Source: Nocardia sp. CC227C
GTDB taxonomy: Bacteria > Actinomycetota > Actinomycetes > Mycobacteriales > Mycobacteriaceae
DNA: 64,000 nucleotides
NCBI RefSeq assembly: GCF_030767025.1
Contig: NZ_JASITE010000012.1
Coordinates: 124,001-188,000, forward strand
Reading direction: 5' to 3'
Shown piece after piece: positions 26,850 to 34,204 of the stretch (the stretch's first letter is position 1; every line of letters starts with the position of its first letter). The position numbers and the translations under genes are program-made. A model generated the notes under the pieces. It worked only from the letters and a program-made list of their open reading frames with translations, was not told where the DNA came from and did no database searches.

Positions 26850-27842
26850 ATGACCGAATGGACCGGAAACTACGACGCGGTGGTGATCGGCGGCGGGGCC
26901 GCGGGACTGAACGGGGCGCTCATGCTGGCGCGCTCGCGGCGGTCGGTGCTGGTCGTCGACTCGGGAGCGCCGCGCAATGCCCCCGCCCACGCGGTGCACG
27001 GACTGTTCGCGCGCGACGGCGTGCCGCCGCGGGAGCTGCTGCGGCGCGGCCGCGAGGAGGTGCGCGGCTACGGTGGCGAGATCGTCGACGGCGAGGTCAC
27101 GGCGGTGGCCCGCACCGCCGACGGCTTCGCGGTGACCCTGCGCGACGGCGGCACGGCGCGGGCGCGGCGGCTGCTGGTGACCACCGGACTGGTCGACGAA
27201 CTGCCCGATATCGCGGGACTGCGCGAACGCTGGGGCCGCGAGGTGGTGCACTGCCCCTACTGCCACGGCTGGGAGGTGCGCGATGAGCCCATCGGCGTCA
27301 TCGCCACCGGACCCATGTCGGTGCACGGCGCGCTGCTGTTCCGGCAGTTGAGTGCCGATGTGGTGTTCCTCGTCAACGACCTGCCGCTCGGCGCGGAGCA
27401 GCGGGCGGAGTTGGCGGCGCGGGGAATCGAGATCATCGAGGGGGCGGTGGCAGCACTGGAGATCACCGACGACCGACTGACCGGTGTGCGACTGGCCGAC
27501 GGCACCGTCATCCCCCGCACCACGGTGGCGGTCGCCTCGCGCATGGTGGCCCGCACCGAATTCCTCACGGGCCTGGGCCTGACCGCGGTCGCCCATCCCT
27601 CCGGTATGGGCGAGCACATCCCCGCCGACCCCACCGGCCGCACCGAGGCGCCGGGCGTCTGGGCCGCGGGCAATGTCACCGACCTGTCCGCCCAGGTCGG
27701 CAGCGCCGCCGCCGCGGGCGCCATGGCAGGTGGGCAGATCAACGCCGACCTGGTGGCCGAGGAAGTCCGCGAGGCCGTGGCCGCCGCCGGTGCGCAGGTA
27801 GGTCAGCCGAATCGCGGCGGCGCAAATGCGACAGCCGACTAG
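26850..27842 (+). CDS. thioredoxin-reductase-like FAD-dependent oxidoreductase
   Basis: A 330-residue flavoprotein. The N-terminal GGGAAGLNGALMLARSRRSVLVVD is the FAD Rossmann site. A CPYC redox motif (VVHCPYCHGWEVRD, about residue 137) matches the thioredoxin-reductase CxxC, and the C-terminal GVWAAGNVTDLSAQVGSAAAAGAMAGGQINADL is the FAD-contact block. The NADPH-binding GxGxxA is replaced by ATGPMSVHGA, so the NADPH site is unusual. It may oxidise a dithiol natural product rather than thioredoxin. AAGGAGGTG lies 6 nt before ATG 26850. The stop TAG shares the CTAG tetranucleotide with the stop of the convergent gene. Confidence 0.88.
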   Translation: MTEWTGNYDAVVIGGGAAGLNGALMLARSRRSVLVVDSGAPRNAPAHAVHGLFARDGVPPRELLRRGREEVRGYGGEIVDGEVTAVARTADGFAVTLRDGGTARARRLLVTTGLVDELPDIAGLRERWGREVVHCPYCHGWEVRDEPIGVIATGPMSVHGALLFRQLSADVVFLVNDLPLGAEQRAELAARGIEIIEGAVAALEITDDRLTGVRLADGTVIPRTTVAVASRMVARTEFLTGLGLTAVAHPSGMGEHIPADPTGRTEAPGVWAAGNVTDLSAQVGSAAAAGAMAGGQINADLVAEEVREAVAAAGAQVGQPNRGGANATAD

Positions 27843-28471
27843 TCGGGTTGCGGCAATCGCACGGCATCGGCGGGGATGTCCGGGACCGCTTCCACCACCA
27901 CGGATTTCATGGCCGGGTCGGGCAGGAGCAAACGCCAGTCGTCGTGCGACCAGACGACTGTCTGAGTGTTTGCCGCAATGCTGTTGTCCGAGTAGATGCT
28001 GTACACGAGCAGCCGGGCGCGATCCTCGGCGTACGCGGTGAACTTGTAGGCGGCGATGCGCGGGGCCACTTCCGCGGACGCGGGCTGGGTGACCGAGATC
28101 CGGGCGCGGGCCAGCACCCATTCGTCCTTGCCGGGGCCGGGCATCAGGGTCTGTGCGGCGATCTTCGACCAGGCGGCGTCGGGGGCGAGCGAAATCCGGA
28201 CGGTGTGGTGGATGGCGGCCAGCGCCGCACCCTGCGGGGTGTGCGAGTAGCCCAGGGCGGCCTCGGCGACCCGGGTGGGACCGTCCTTGCCGCCGAAGGG
28301 AAGTCGCACGCCCTGCCAGGTCTCCCAGTGGATGTCGGCCGGTGGCCGGTTCGGATCGGGAGGGGCCGAGGTGGGTGCGGAGGATGGGGTGTCGGAGAGG
28401 CCGCAGGCGGCGGCGGTGACCAGCGCCAAGACAACCAGCACCGTTCGCTGTCGGATTGCTGATATGCGCAC
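27839..28471 (-). CDS. lipoprotein, possible secretion-system-associated domain
   Basis: A 210-residue protein beginning MRISAIRQRTVLVVLALVTAAAC, with Cys23 as a probable lipobox cysteine. A Pro/Ser linker leads to a domain with HWETWQGVRLPFGGKDGPTRVAEAALGYSHTPQGAALAAIHHTVRISLAPDAAW and later WSHDDWRLLLPDP. The W...LP...GP...GYSHTPQGAALAA pattern is one I associate with conserved actinobacterial extracytoplasmic proteins found near type-IV-secretion-like clusters; this association is recalled, not shown here. GTG 28471 has GGGGAGG 4 nt upstream. It is divergent from the secreted repeat-protein gene. Confidence 0.75.
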   Translation of the reverse strand: MRISAIRQRTVLVVLALVTAAACGLSDTPSSAPTSAPPDPNRPPADIHWETWQGVRLPFGGKDGPTRVAEAALGYSHTPQGAALAAIHHTVRISLAPDAAWSKIAAQTLMPGPGKDEWVLARARISVTQPASAEVAPRIAAYKFTAYAEDRARLLVYSIYSDNSIAANTQTVVWSHDDWRLLLPDPAMKSVVVEAVPDIPADAVRLPQPD

Positions 28472-28809
28472 GAGCCTCCCCTTCGCGGACCGGGGCGCTG
28501 ATGAAAGGTGTTGCGGGGCACGGCTGCCGCGCCCTCTCGCCGATCTTATTGTGAGGGATTCGGAGGATGGCGGCTATTCAAGGGAATTCATACCGACTCG
28601 TCCGTATTCAATTGCCGGACCCCGGTTTCGGGTACCATCATCCCGGCAACAACATCATCGCAGGTGACAGGGACTCATCGCGAGGTTATTGCGGCGGGAA
28701 CCCGATATGTCACCCGGGGTGGTGACGGCCGACCGCAGTGGGCGCGTCCAGTGGTGTGGTGTGGGATGTGCGGTCGGTGCGACACCCGCCGCGAACAAGG
28801 GGATCCGGA
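28472..28809. other. AT-richer divergent promoter region
   Basis: 338 bp between the lipoprotein gene and the secreted-protein gene. It is noticeably richer in A/T around 28550-28680 than its neighbours, and it lacks a convincing ORF. It probably holds both divergent promoters; I could not assign hexamers with confidence. Confidence 0.4.
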
Positions 28810-30213
28810 ATGACCGCTAGACGCACGTTGACCGCTCTCTCCGTCCTGCCCGTGGTGCTCGCCGCAGGACACGGCGTGGCAGGGGCGGCCCCGGGACAGC
28901 CCGGACTCGCGGTGCCCGGCGAGGGACAGCCGGGACTCACCCAGCCACCCCAGGTGCCCGCCACCCCGCCGACGCCCAGTCCGGCGGACTGGATTCCGGA
29001 CCCGCCCCCACCCCCGGCCCGGCCCCGGCCGCAGCAGCAGGTGCAGCCGAATATAGACACCCTGGTGCAGCCGCCGAACCAGCGCGAGCAGCCCGCCGAA
29101 CCCGAGGCCGAACCCGCGCAGCCCGCACCGGAGACGCCCTACATCCCGGAGAATCCGCACCAGTTGCGGCTCGGCACCGGCATTGTCGACCTGCCCGAAT
29201 GGGTGGACGTGAAGACCCGTGACAAGGCGCAGGCGTATGCCGACTGGGCGGAATGGCAGATCGCCGCCGCCTACGACGGCATGGGTTTCTCGCGCGAGGA
29301 ATCCGACCGCATGGCCGCCACCAGTTCGATGGGCGCGCTGCTCGGCGCCGGTACGGCGGGCGCGCTCGCCCCGGCCGTGCTGGTGCCGATCGGCTGCGGT
29401 GTCGGCGCGGCCGTCGGCGCGCTGGCCGGTGCCGCGATCGGCGGCATCCCCACCGCCGGAGTCGGCGCTCCGGCCGGTGCGATCGTCGGCGGTATCGCGG
29501 GATGCGTCGGCGGCGGATCGCTCGGCGGCATGGTGAGCGTGCCCCTGGTGGTCGGCGGCGGCGCGCTGGCGGCACTCGCGGGTGGCGCGCTGAGCGGCGG
29601 CGACTCGACCGAACCACCACCCCCGCTGCCCGTGGACCAGCCCACGGCGACCCCGGTCGCGGCCCCCGCCCCGGCACCCCTCGTCCACATTCCCGGCGTC
29701 CTGACCATCGGGGCACCGGTCATCCCGGGCATCACCCCCGCCACCGCACCAGCGCCGGGCACGGACGCCGCCCCGCTCATCGACATCCCCGGCGTCGCGA
29801 CCATTGCCGCACCGGTCATTCCAGGCATCACTACCGCGGGTCCACCCGCCACGCCGACGGCCGCACCCGCCCCGCTCATCGACATCCCCGGCGTCGCGAC
29901 GATCGCCGCACCGGTCATTCCCGGCATCACCCCCGCCGCCACGCCGGCACCGGCACCAGCCCCCGCACCGGTCGCGGAGCCCGCGTGGGAGCCCGCGCCG
30001 GTCGCGGCTCCGCAGTACGCCGAGCCGGTCGCACAGGTGACCGCGCAGGCGGTGGATACGGCCGCGGCGGTGGAGGAGTCCGGGCCGGTGGGCGCGGCGG
30101 TGGTCGGCGGGCTGCGGGATGCGGTGGCGGCCATGCCGCCGCTGGCCCCGGAACTCGGGCCCGCCGCCGATGTCATCAATGGCGTGGTGTCGGCCTTCCA
30201 AGCGCCGCGCTGA
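28810..30213 (+). CDS. secreted Pro-rich protein with glycine-zipper region and IPGIT repeats
   Basis: A 467-residue protein with a signal peptide (MTARRTLTALSVLPVVLAAG...AGA|AP). An extended Pro/Gln/Glu-rich stretch (about 30-120) is followed by a folded segment (RLGTGIVDLPEWVDVKTRDKAQAYADWAEWQIAAAYDGMGFSREESDR). Next comes a Gly/Ala zipper of about 90 residues (GALLGAGTAGALAPAVLVPIGCGVGAAVGALAGAAIGG...) that could insert in a membrane. Then three repeats of LIDIPGVATIAAPVIPGIT type separated by Ala/Pro spacers. No enzymatic motif is seen. It is the first gene of a co-directional block and is probably a surface or pore component (inference). AAGGGGA precedes the ATG. Confidence 0.75.
   Translation: MTARRTLTALSVLPVVLAAGHGVAGAAPGQPGLAVPGEGQPGLTQPPQVPATPPTPSPADWIPDPPPPPARPRPQQQVQPNIDTLVQPPNQREQPAEPEAEPAQPAPETPYIPENPHQLRLGTGIVDLPEWVDVKTRDKAQAYADWAEWQIAAAYDGMGFSREESDRMAATSSMGALLGAGTAGALAPAVLVPIGCGVGAAVGALAGAAIGGIPTAGVGAPAGAIVGGIAGCVGGGSLGGMVSVPLVVGGGALAALAGGALSGGDSTEPPPPLPVDQPTATPVAAPAPAPLVHIPGVLTIGAPVIPGITPATAPAPGTDAAPLIDIPGVATIAAPVIPGITTAGPPATPTAAPAPLIDIPGVATIAAPVIPGITPAATPAPAPAPAPVAEPAWEPAPVAAPQYAEPVAQVTAQAVDTAAAVEESGPVGAAVVGGLRDAVAAMPPLAPELGPAADVINGVVSAFQAPR
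29674..29933 (+). repeat. three in-frame repeats in secreted protein gene
   Basis: Units at about 29674-29740, 29770-29837 and 29869-29937 each encode A-P-L-[IV]-[DH]-I-P-G-V-x-T-I-x-A-P-V-I-P-G-I-T. Units 2 and 3 are nearly identical at DNA level; unit 1 has diverged (LVHIPGVLTIG). Spacers differ in length (about 30-38 bp). Confidence 0.8.
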
Positions 30214-30241
30214 GTGACGACGACCGATTGGAGTGATGTCG

Positions 30242-31045
30242 GTGTCCGAACGGCGCGATGCCTCGATGCCGCGGGCGACCATGCCCGCGCTGTCCCCGGA
30301 GAGCGCGGGGGCGGATCATCCGGCGAGCCCGGATGCGGCCCCGTGGTCACGGTGGCTAGAAGCCGATGACGTCCACCGCGGCGTGCACCGCATGCCGGAC
30401 GCGAACGACTACGACCGCGAGGATCTTTCGTCGGATCTGCGGGCCGAGGACCCCATGGCCCCGCTCGTCGAGGAGGCGCGGCGGCGCAGCCTCGCCACCC
30501 GACGCCGACAGCGGATGATCGTGCGCTCGGCCCTGGTCGCCGCGGCGCTGGCGCTGGTCACCGTGGTCGCGGCCGGAGCCTGGCTGTTCACCGGCGAGGA
30601 AACGCACACGGCCGCAACGCCGTCCACACCACGGCAGCCCGACGCGGCGGCACCGGCGGCCGACGCCACCGACTCCTGGTGTCAGGAGTCGGTCACCCCC
30701 GAGCGGGTGGTGGGCGCGGGTGCGGGCGATGTCACGACCGCCCCCGGCGTCATCCTGCGCCTCGAACACGCCTGGTACGTCCAGCGCGATCCCGCCGCCG
30801 TGCGCGCCCTGCTCGCCCCGGACGCCCGGGTGGCCCCGGAGAGCGCCACCCGCGAGGCCATCGCCGCGGTCCCGGCGGGCACCCGGCACTGCGTCACCGT
30901 CTCGCCGCTGCCCGCGGGGCGCTGGCTGGTCAGCGTGGACGAGCGGCATCCGGGCGGGGAGCAGGCGTCCTGGCAGCAGGTCGTCACCACCGCGCAGCGA
31001 GACGGGCGGATACTCATCACCGCGATCGTCGCCGCGGAAGGGTAG
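30242..31045 (+). CDS. membrane-anchored protein with paired-Cys extracytoplasmic domain (DUF8176-like)
   Basis: A protein of about 267 residues. A disordered, Asp/Glu/Arg-rich cytoplasmic part (about 1-92) precedes one TM helix (RSALVAAALALVTVVAAGAWLFT, about 94-116). An Ala/Pro linker leads to a C-terminal domain of about 120 residues bounded by SWCQES and THCVTVSP: GAGAGDVTTAPGVILRLEHAWYVQRDPAAVRALLAPDARV...AIAAVPAGTRHC. The same domain ends the product of the gene at 34201, including both Cys and the AWYV/AYYV...RxxxxxR motif, so a disulfide is likely. I believe it matches DUF8176. GTG 30242 fits GGAG spacing best; ATG 30236 is too close. Confidence 0.72.
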   Translation: MSERRDASMPRATMPALSPESAGADHPASPDAAPWSRWLEADDVHRGVHRMPDANDYDREDLSSDLRAEDPMAPLVEEARRRSLATRRRQRMIVRSALVAAALALVTVVAAGAWLFTGEETHTAATPSTPRQPDAAAPAADATDSWCQESVTPERVVGAGAGDVTTAPGVILRLEHAWYVQRDPAAVRALLAPDARVAPESATREAIAAVPAGTRHCVTVSPLPAGRWLVSVDERHPGGEQASWQQVVTTAQRDGRILITAIVAAEG

Positions 31046-31051
31046 TGCCCC

Positions 31052-31879
31052 ATGACCTCCGAGGCGGTGGAGCTGTCGGTCACGGCGACGCCCGGCGCGC
31101 CGACCGACCCGGTTCCACTGCGCGGCGGTCAGGGTCGCCTGGTGCGCGCCGCCCTGCCCTCGGTCTTGGTGCTCGGCACGGCGGGCTCCTCGGGTGCGTC
31201 CACCACCGCGCTCGGTCTGGCCGCCGCCGCGGTGGCCGAGAGCGACGGACAGGTGTGGCCGATCGTGGTGGACGCCACCCTCGGCGGCGGGGATGTCGGC
31301 CTGCGCGGCTGTGATGCCGCCGCACCCGTGAGCACCCTGCAGGGCTGGCTGAACACCCCGCATCCCGAACTCGCCTCCACCCTGCTCGCCTGCACCGGCC
31401 ACACCGCCACCGGCGTGCGGGTGCTCCCCCGCGGCCCGGATCCGCTGCCGCGCCGGGAAACCCTGGTCTCGGTGACGCGCCACCTCGAGACCGCCGGACT
31501 GCTCGCGGTGCTGGACGCGGGCGCGCCGGTCACCAGCCGCCTGGCGGCACCGCTGCTCTCCGACCCCAGGGTGGGGCTGGTGATCACGGTCGCGGCCCGA
31601 CCCGACGCGGTCAACCGGCTGCGACCGGCGCTGCGCTGGCTCGACGAGCAGTACAGCGAATTCCTCATCGGCGACGCGGTGATCGTGCTGACCGAACAGG
31701 TGCAGGGCGCCGGACAGGCGTCCATCGACCATGTGCGCACCTATCTCGGCAGTTGGGTGCGGGATGTGGTGACGGTGCCGTTCGACGGGCATCTGGCCGA
31801 GGGCGGCGTGATCTCGTGGCACCGGCTGGCGGCCCCGACGCGTGACGCGTACCTGAGCCTGCTGGGGGTGCTGCGGTGA
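31052..31879 (+). CDS. ParA/MinD-like P-loop protein with altered Walker A
   Basis: A 275-residue protein. The N-terminal VLVLGTAGSSGASTTALGLAAAAV sits where a ParA/MinD deviant Walker A (KGGxGKTT) should be, but both signature lysines are absent (A-G-S-S-G-A-S-T, residues 45-52). Later features keep the fold: PIVVDATLGGGDVGLRGCDAA (switch I-like), GLLAVLDAGAPVTSRLAAPLL (Walker B-like Asp) and GLVITVAARPDAVNRLRPALRWL. It resembles septum-site/Flp-type (TadZ/Ssd) proteins that localise secretion machinery; ATPase activity is doubtful. It starts 7 bp after the previous gene and its stop overlaps the next start (GTGA), so this is an operon. Confidence 0.75.
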   Translation: MTSEAVELSVTATPGAPTDPVPLRGGQGRLVRAALPSVLVLGTAGSSGASTTALGLAAAAVAESDGQVWPIVVDATLGGGDVGLRGCDAAAPVSTLQGWLNTPHPELASTLLACTGHTATGVRVLPRGPDPLPRRETLVSVTRHLETAGLLAVLDAGAPVTSRLAAPLLSDPRVGLVITVAARPDAVNRLRPALRWLDEQYSEFLIGDAVIVLTEQVQGAGQASIDHVRTYLGSWVRDVVTVPFDGHLAEGGVISWHRLAAPTRDAYLSLLGVLR

Positions 31880-32502
31880 ACGACTGGCCGCCCGTACCCA
31901 TGTGGCACCGCTCGGTGCCGGTCCCGCCGGGGCGCCCGCCGCTGGTGTGGCTGGTCGGCGTGCACGGCGGCGCCGGGGTGACCAGTCTGGCGGCGAGTAT
32001 GAACTGGGCCGGGGACGCTGGCCGGCGCTGGCCGGGCCGGATCGGACTGCTGCACGATATGGATTCGCCGCTGGTGGTGCTGGTGGCGCGCACCCATATG
32101 AGCGGGGTCAACGCCCTCGAATACGCGCTGCTCTCCCATCAGAACGAGGCGACACCGGCGGGCAGTCACCTGGTCGGGGTGGTCACGGTCGCCGATTCCG
32201 CTCGCCCGCTGCCGGAGGCGGTGACGCGCCGGCGGCAGGCGGTGGAGGCGCGCGCCGTCGATATGGGCGCGCGGGCGTGGCGGCTGAACTGGATCGAGCC
32301 GTGGCGCGAACTCGAGCCACATCGGATGCCGGTCTGGGATCCGGCCGCCGTGCGCAATCCGGTGGACGAGGGCGATGCGACACGCACTCCCCCGCAACCG
32401 GTTCGGCAGCTCGCCGAGCAGATCTTCCTGGCCGCCCGCGACGCGGGCATGGAGCTCACCGCGCCCGCGGAGCGGGAGTCCGGACACCGCGACACCGGCT
32501 GA
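31876..32502 (+). CDS. ParA-like/DUF6668-type protein with altered P-loop
   Basis: A 208-residue protein. PPLVWLVGVHGGAGVTSLAASM (22-43) is again a ParA-type P-loop, with GGAGVT where GGVGKT would be, so the catalytic lysine is Val. DMDSPLVVLVARTHMSGVNALEYAL follows a substrate strand, and GAHGGAGVS-like N termini are what I recall for DUF6668. GTG 31876 overlaps the upstream stop by 4 nt, so the two degenerate P-loop proteins are translationally coupled and probably form a heterodimer (inference). The C-terminal 60 residues are polar. Confidence 0.7.
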   Translation: MNDWPPVPMWHRSVPVPPGRPPLVWLVGVHGGAGVTSLAASMNWAGDAGRRWPGRIGLLHDMDSPLVVLVARTHMSGVNALEYALLSHQNEATPAGSHLVGVVTVADSARPLPEAVTRRRQAVEARAVDMGARAWRLNWIEPWRELEPHRMPVWDPAAVRNPVDEGDATRTPPQPVRQLAEQIFLAARDAGMELTAPAERESGHRDTG

Positions 32503-32548
32503 ACACCGGGTGCGGCACCCACCGCCGAACCACGAGGAGGATCGAACA

Positions 32549-34204
32549 TTGCTGTCCTGGGCAAGAATTCGACACTCGGCTGTCCTCGCGACCGCCGTCA
32601 GCGTTATCGCGGCGGTGGGGATCGGCGGCGCGTCCGCCGCACCGACCGACCAGCAGCCACCCATCGAGACCTGTCCGGCGCTGTTCGCGCTCGGCATCCA
32701 GGGCACCGGGCAGTCCTCACCGGACGCCGCGGTGACCACCGACACCGGCATGCTGTCCACCGTCTTCCGGCCCATGCTGGCCGCCGCGCCCGACGAGGGC
32801 CTCGTCGCCCGCGCGTACGTGCCCTACGATTCCTCGTTCGGCGGAGCCACCTCCGCCAATGAGACGCCGTACGCGACATCGGTGAGCGGCGGGCTCGGCA
32901 CGCTGAAATCCATGGCGCGTTCGGTGCTGGACCGCTGCGAGCACACCCGCATCGCCGTCACCGGGTATTCCCAAGGGGCCCACGTGGCTTCGCTGTTCGC
33001 GCAGGAGGTCGGCGCGGGGAAGGGCGCGATTCCGGCGGACAGGGTCGCGGCGGTGGCGCTGTTCGGCGACCCCACCCGCAATCCGGGCGCGCCGCTGTTC
33101 CCGGGATCGCCGGGCAAGGTGACGCCCGACGCGGTGCCCGGCACCGGCGGAGACGCGCTGTCACGGATCACCGCGCAGCCCGCGCAGGTGGCCTACGGCG
33201 GCGGGATCGGGCCGGAGCGGGATGTGGCCGCCAATTTCGGGGCGCTCACGGGGCGGGTGGCGAGCTTCTGCGCCTCCGGTGATCTCGCCTGCGATGTGCC
33301 CGAGGACGCGGCGCTGCTGAAGGTGGTCGCCAATATCGCCGGGCAGGTGAAGCTTTCCGGCGGTGATCCGATCGGGTCGCTCATGTCGATCGGGCAGGCG
33401 CTGGCGTTCACCTCCGTCAAGACCGTGACCAATGTGGTGAACGACGATGTTTCGGGCACCTCGCTGAGCAATCTGCGGATCTCACCGCAGAAGTCCATTT
33501 CCCAGCGACTGGCCGAAGCGTCGGATCCACGCAACCCGGTGAACGTCCCGGACGCGTTCCAGGCGTTGCTGAAACTCGGGACCATCGCCATCAACACCGT
33601 GGTGACCGTGGTGCGCAGCGTGCTGACGCCGGGCAATATCGCGGAGATCGCCACCGCCGGACTGGCAAATCCGCTCGCGGGGCTGGCGGTGCTGGGCGCC
33701 AAGGTGGTCGGCGCGGTCACCCAGCTGGTGCCGCCGACCACCATCGACAACCTGGTCACCGAGGCGTTCGAGGCGGTGGTGGAGAACCTCCAGGACAACA
33801 AGGACCTGTTCGACGCCAACACCTGGGTGCGGTACTGGCAGACCGCGCAGAAGCACGACTACTCCAATCCGCAGGGCAGCGACTTCGGCGACAGCCCGGC
33901 GCAATTCGTGGGCCAGTGGTTCGCGGCGCTCGCCCACGACCTCGCCGGGGTGCACGACTACGGCGGCGCCCCCGAGGGCGGCAGCGACCGGCCCGACGGC
34001 GGCTTCGACTTCGCACCCAGCACCACCAGCACGCCGTCCACCGCCCCCGGCGGCCAGTTCCCGCTCGGCGAGCCGGGCGACGCGACCACCGCCCCGAACA
34101 CCAGCCCCTCCCCGCTCTTCGCACCCACCGCCCCGACCACGAATCCCGCCGGTTCCGGCGGCTTCCCCCTCGCCTCCCCCGCGCAACCACAGGTCATCCC
34201 ATGA
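32549..34204 (+). CDS. secreted cutinase-family protein with long C-terminal extension
   Basis: A 551-residue protein starting at TTG 32549, with GAGGAGG 8 nt upstream. The signal peptide ends in ASA|AP at residue 30. The cutinase domain (about 38-260) has GYSQG (139-143, Ser141), Cys42-Cys130 and FCASGDLACD (Asp245; Cys241-Cys248), which is the cutinase/Culp pattern; the catalytic His is one of the His-Asp pairs (KHDYSN or VHDYGG) downstream. After it come about 200 residues rich in small hydrophobic residues (LGTIAINTVVTVVRSVLTPGNIAEIATAGLANPLAGLAV), then a Pro/Thr/Ser tail. The stop overlaps the next ATG (ATGA). The role may be cell-envelope lipid hydrolysis (inference). Confidence 0.82.
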   Translation: MLSWARIRHSAVLATAVSVIAAVGIGGASAAPTDQQPPIETCPALFALGIQGTGQSSPDAAVTTDTGMLSTVFRPMLAAAPDEGLVARAYVPYDSSFGGATSANETPYATSVSGGLGTLKSMARSVLDRCEHTRIAVTGYSQGAHVASLFAQEVGAGKGAIPADRVAAVALFGDPTRNPGAPLFPGSPGKVTPDAVPGTGGDALSRITAQPAQVAYGGGIGPERDVAANFGALTGRVASFCASGDLACDVPEDAALLKVVANIAGQVKLSGGDPIGSLMSIGQALAFTSVKTVTNVVNDDVSGTSLSNLRISPQKSISQRLAEASDPRNPVNVPDAFQALLKLGTIAINTVVTVVRSVLTPGNIAEIATAGLANPLAGLAVLGAKVVGAVTQLVPPTTIDNLVTEAFEAVVENLQDNKDLFDANTWVRYWQTAQKHDYSNPQGSDFGDSPAQFVGQWFAALAHDLAGVHDYGGAPEGGSDRPDGGFDFAPSTTSTPSTAPGGQFPLGEPGDATTAPNTSPSPLFAPTAPTTNPAGSGGFPLASPAQPQVIP

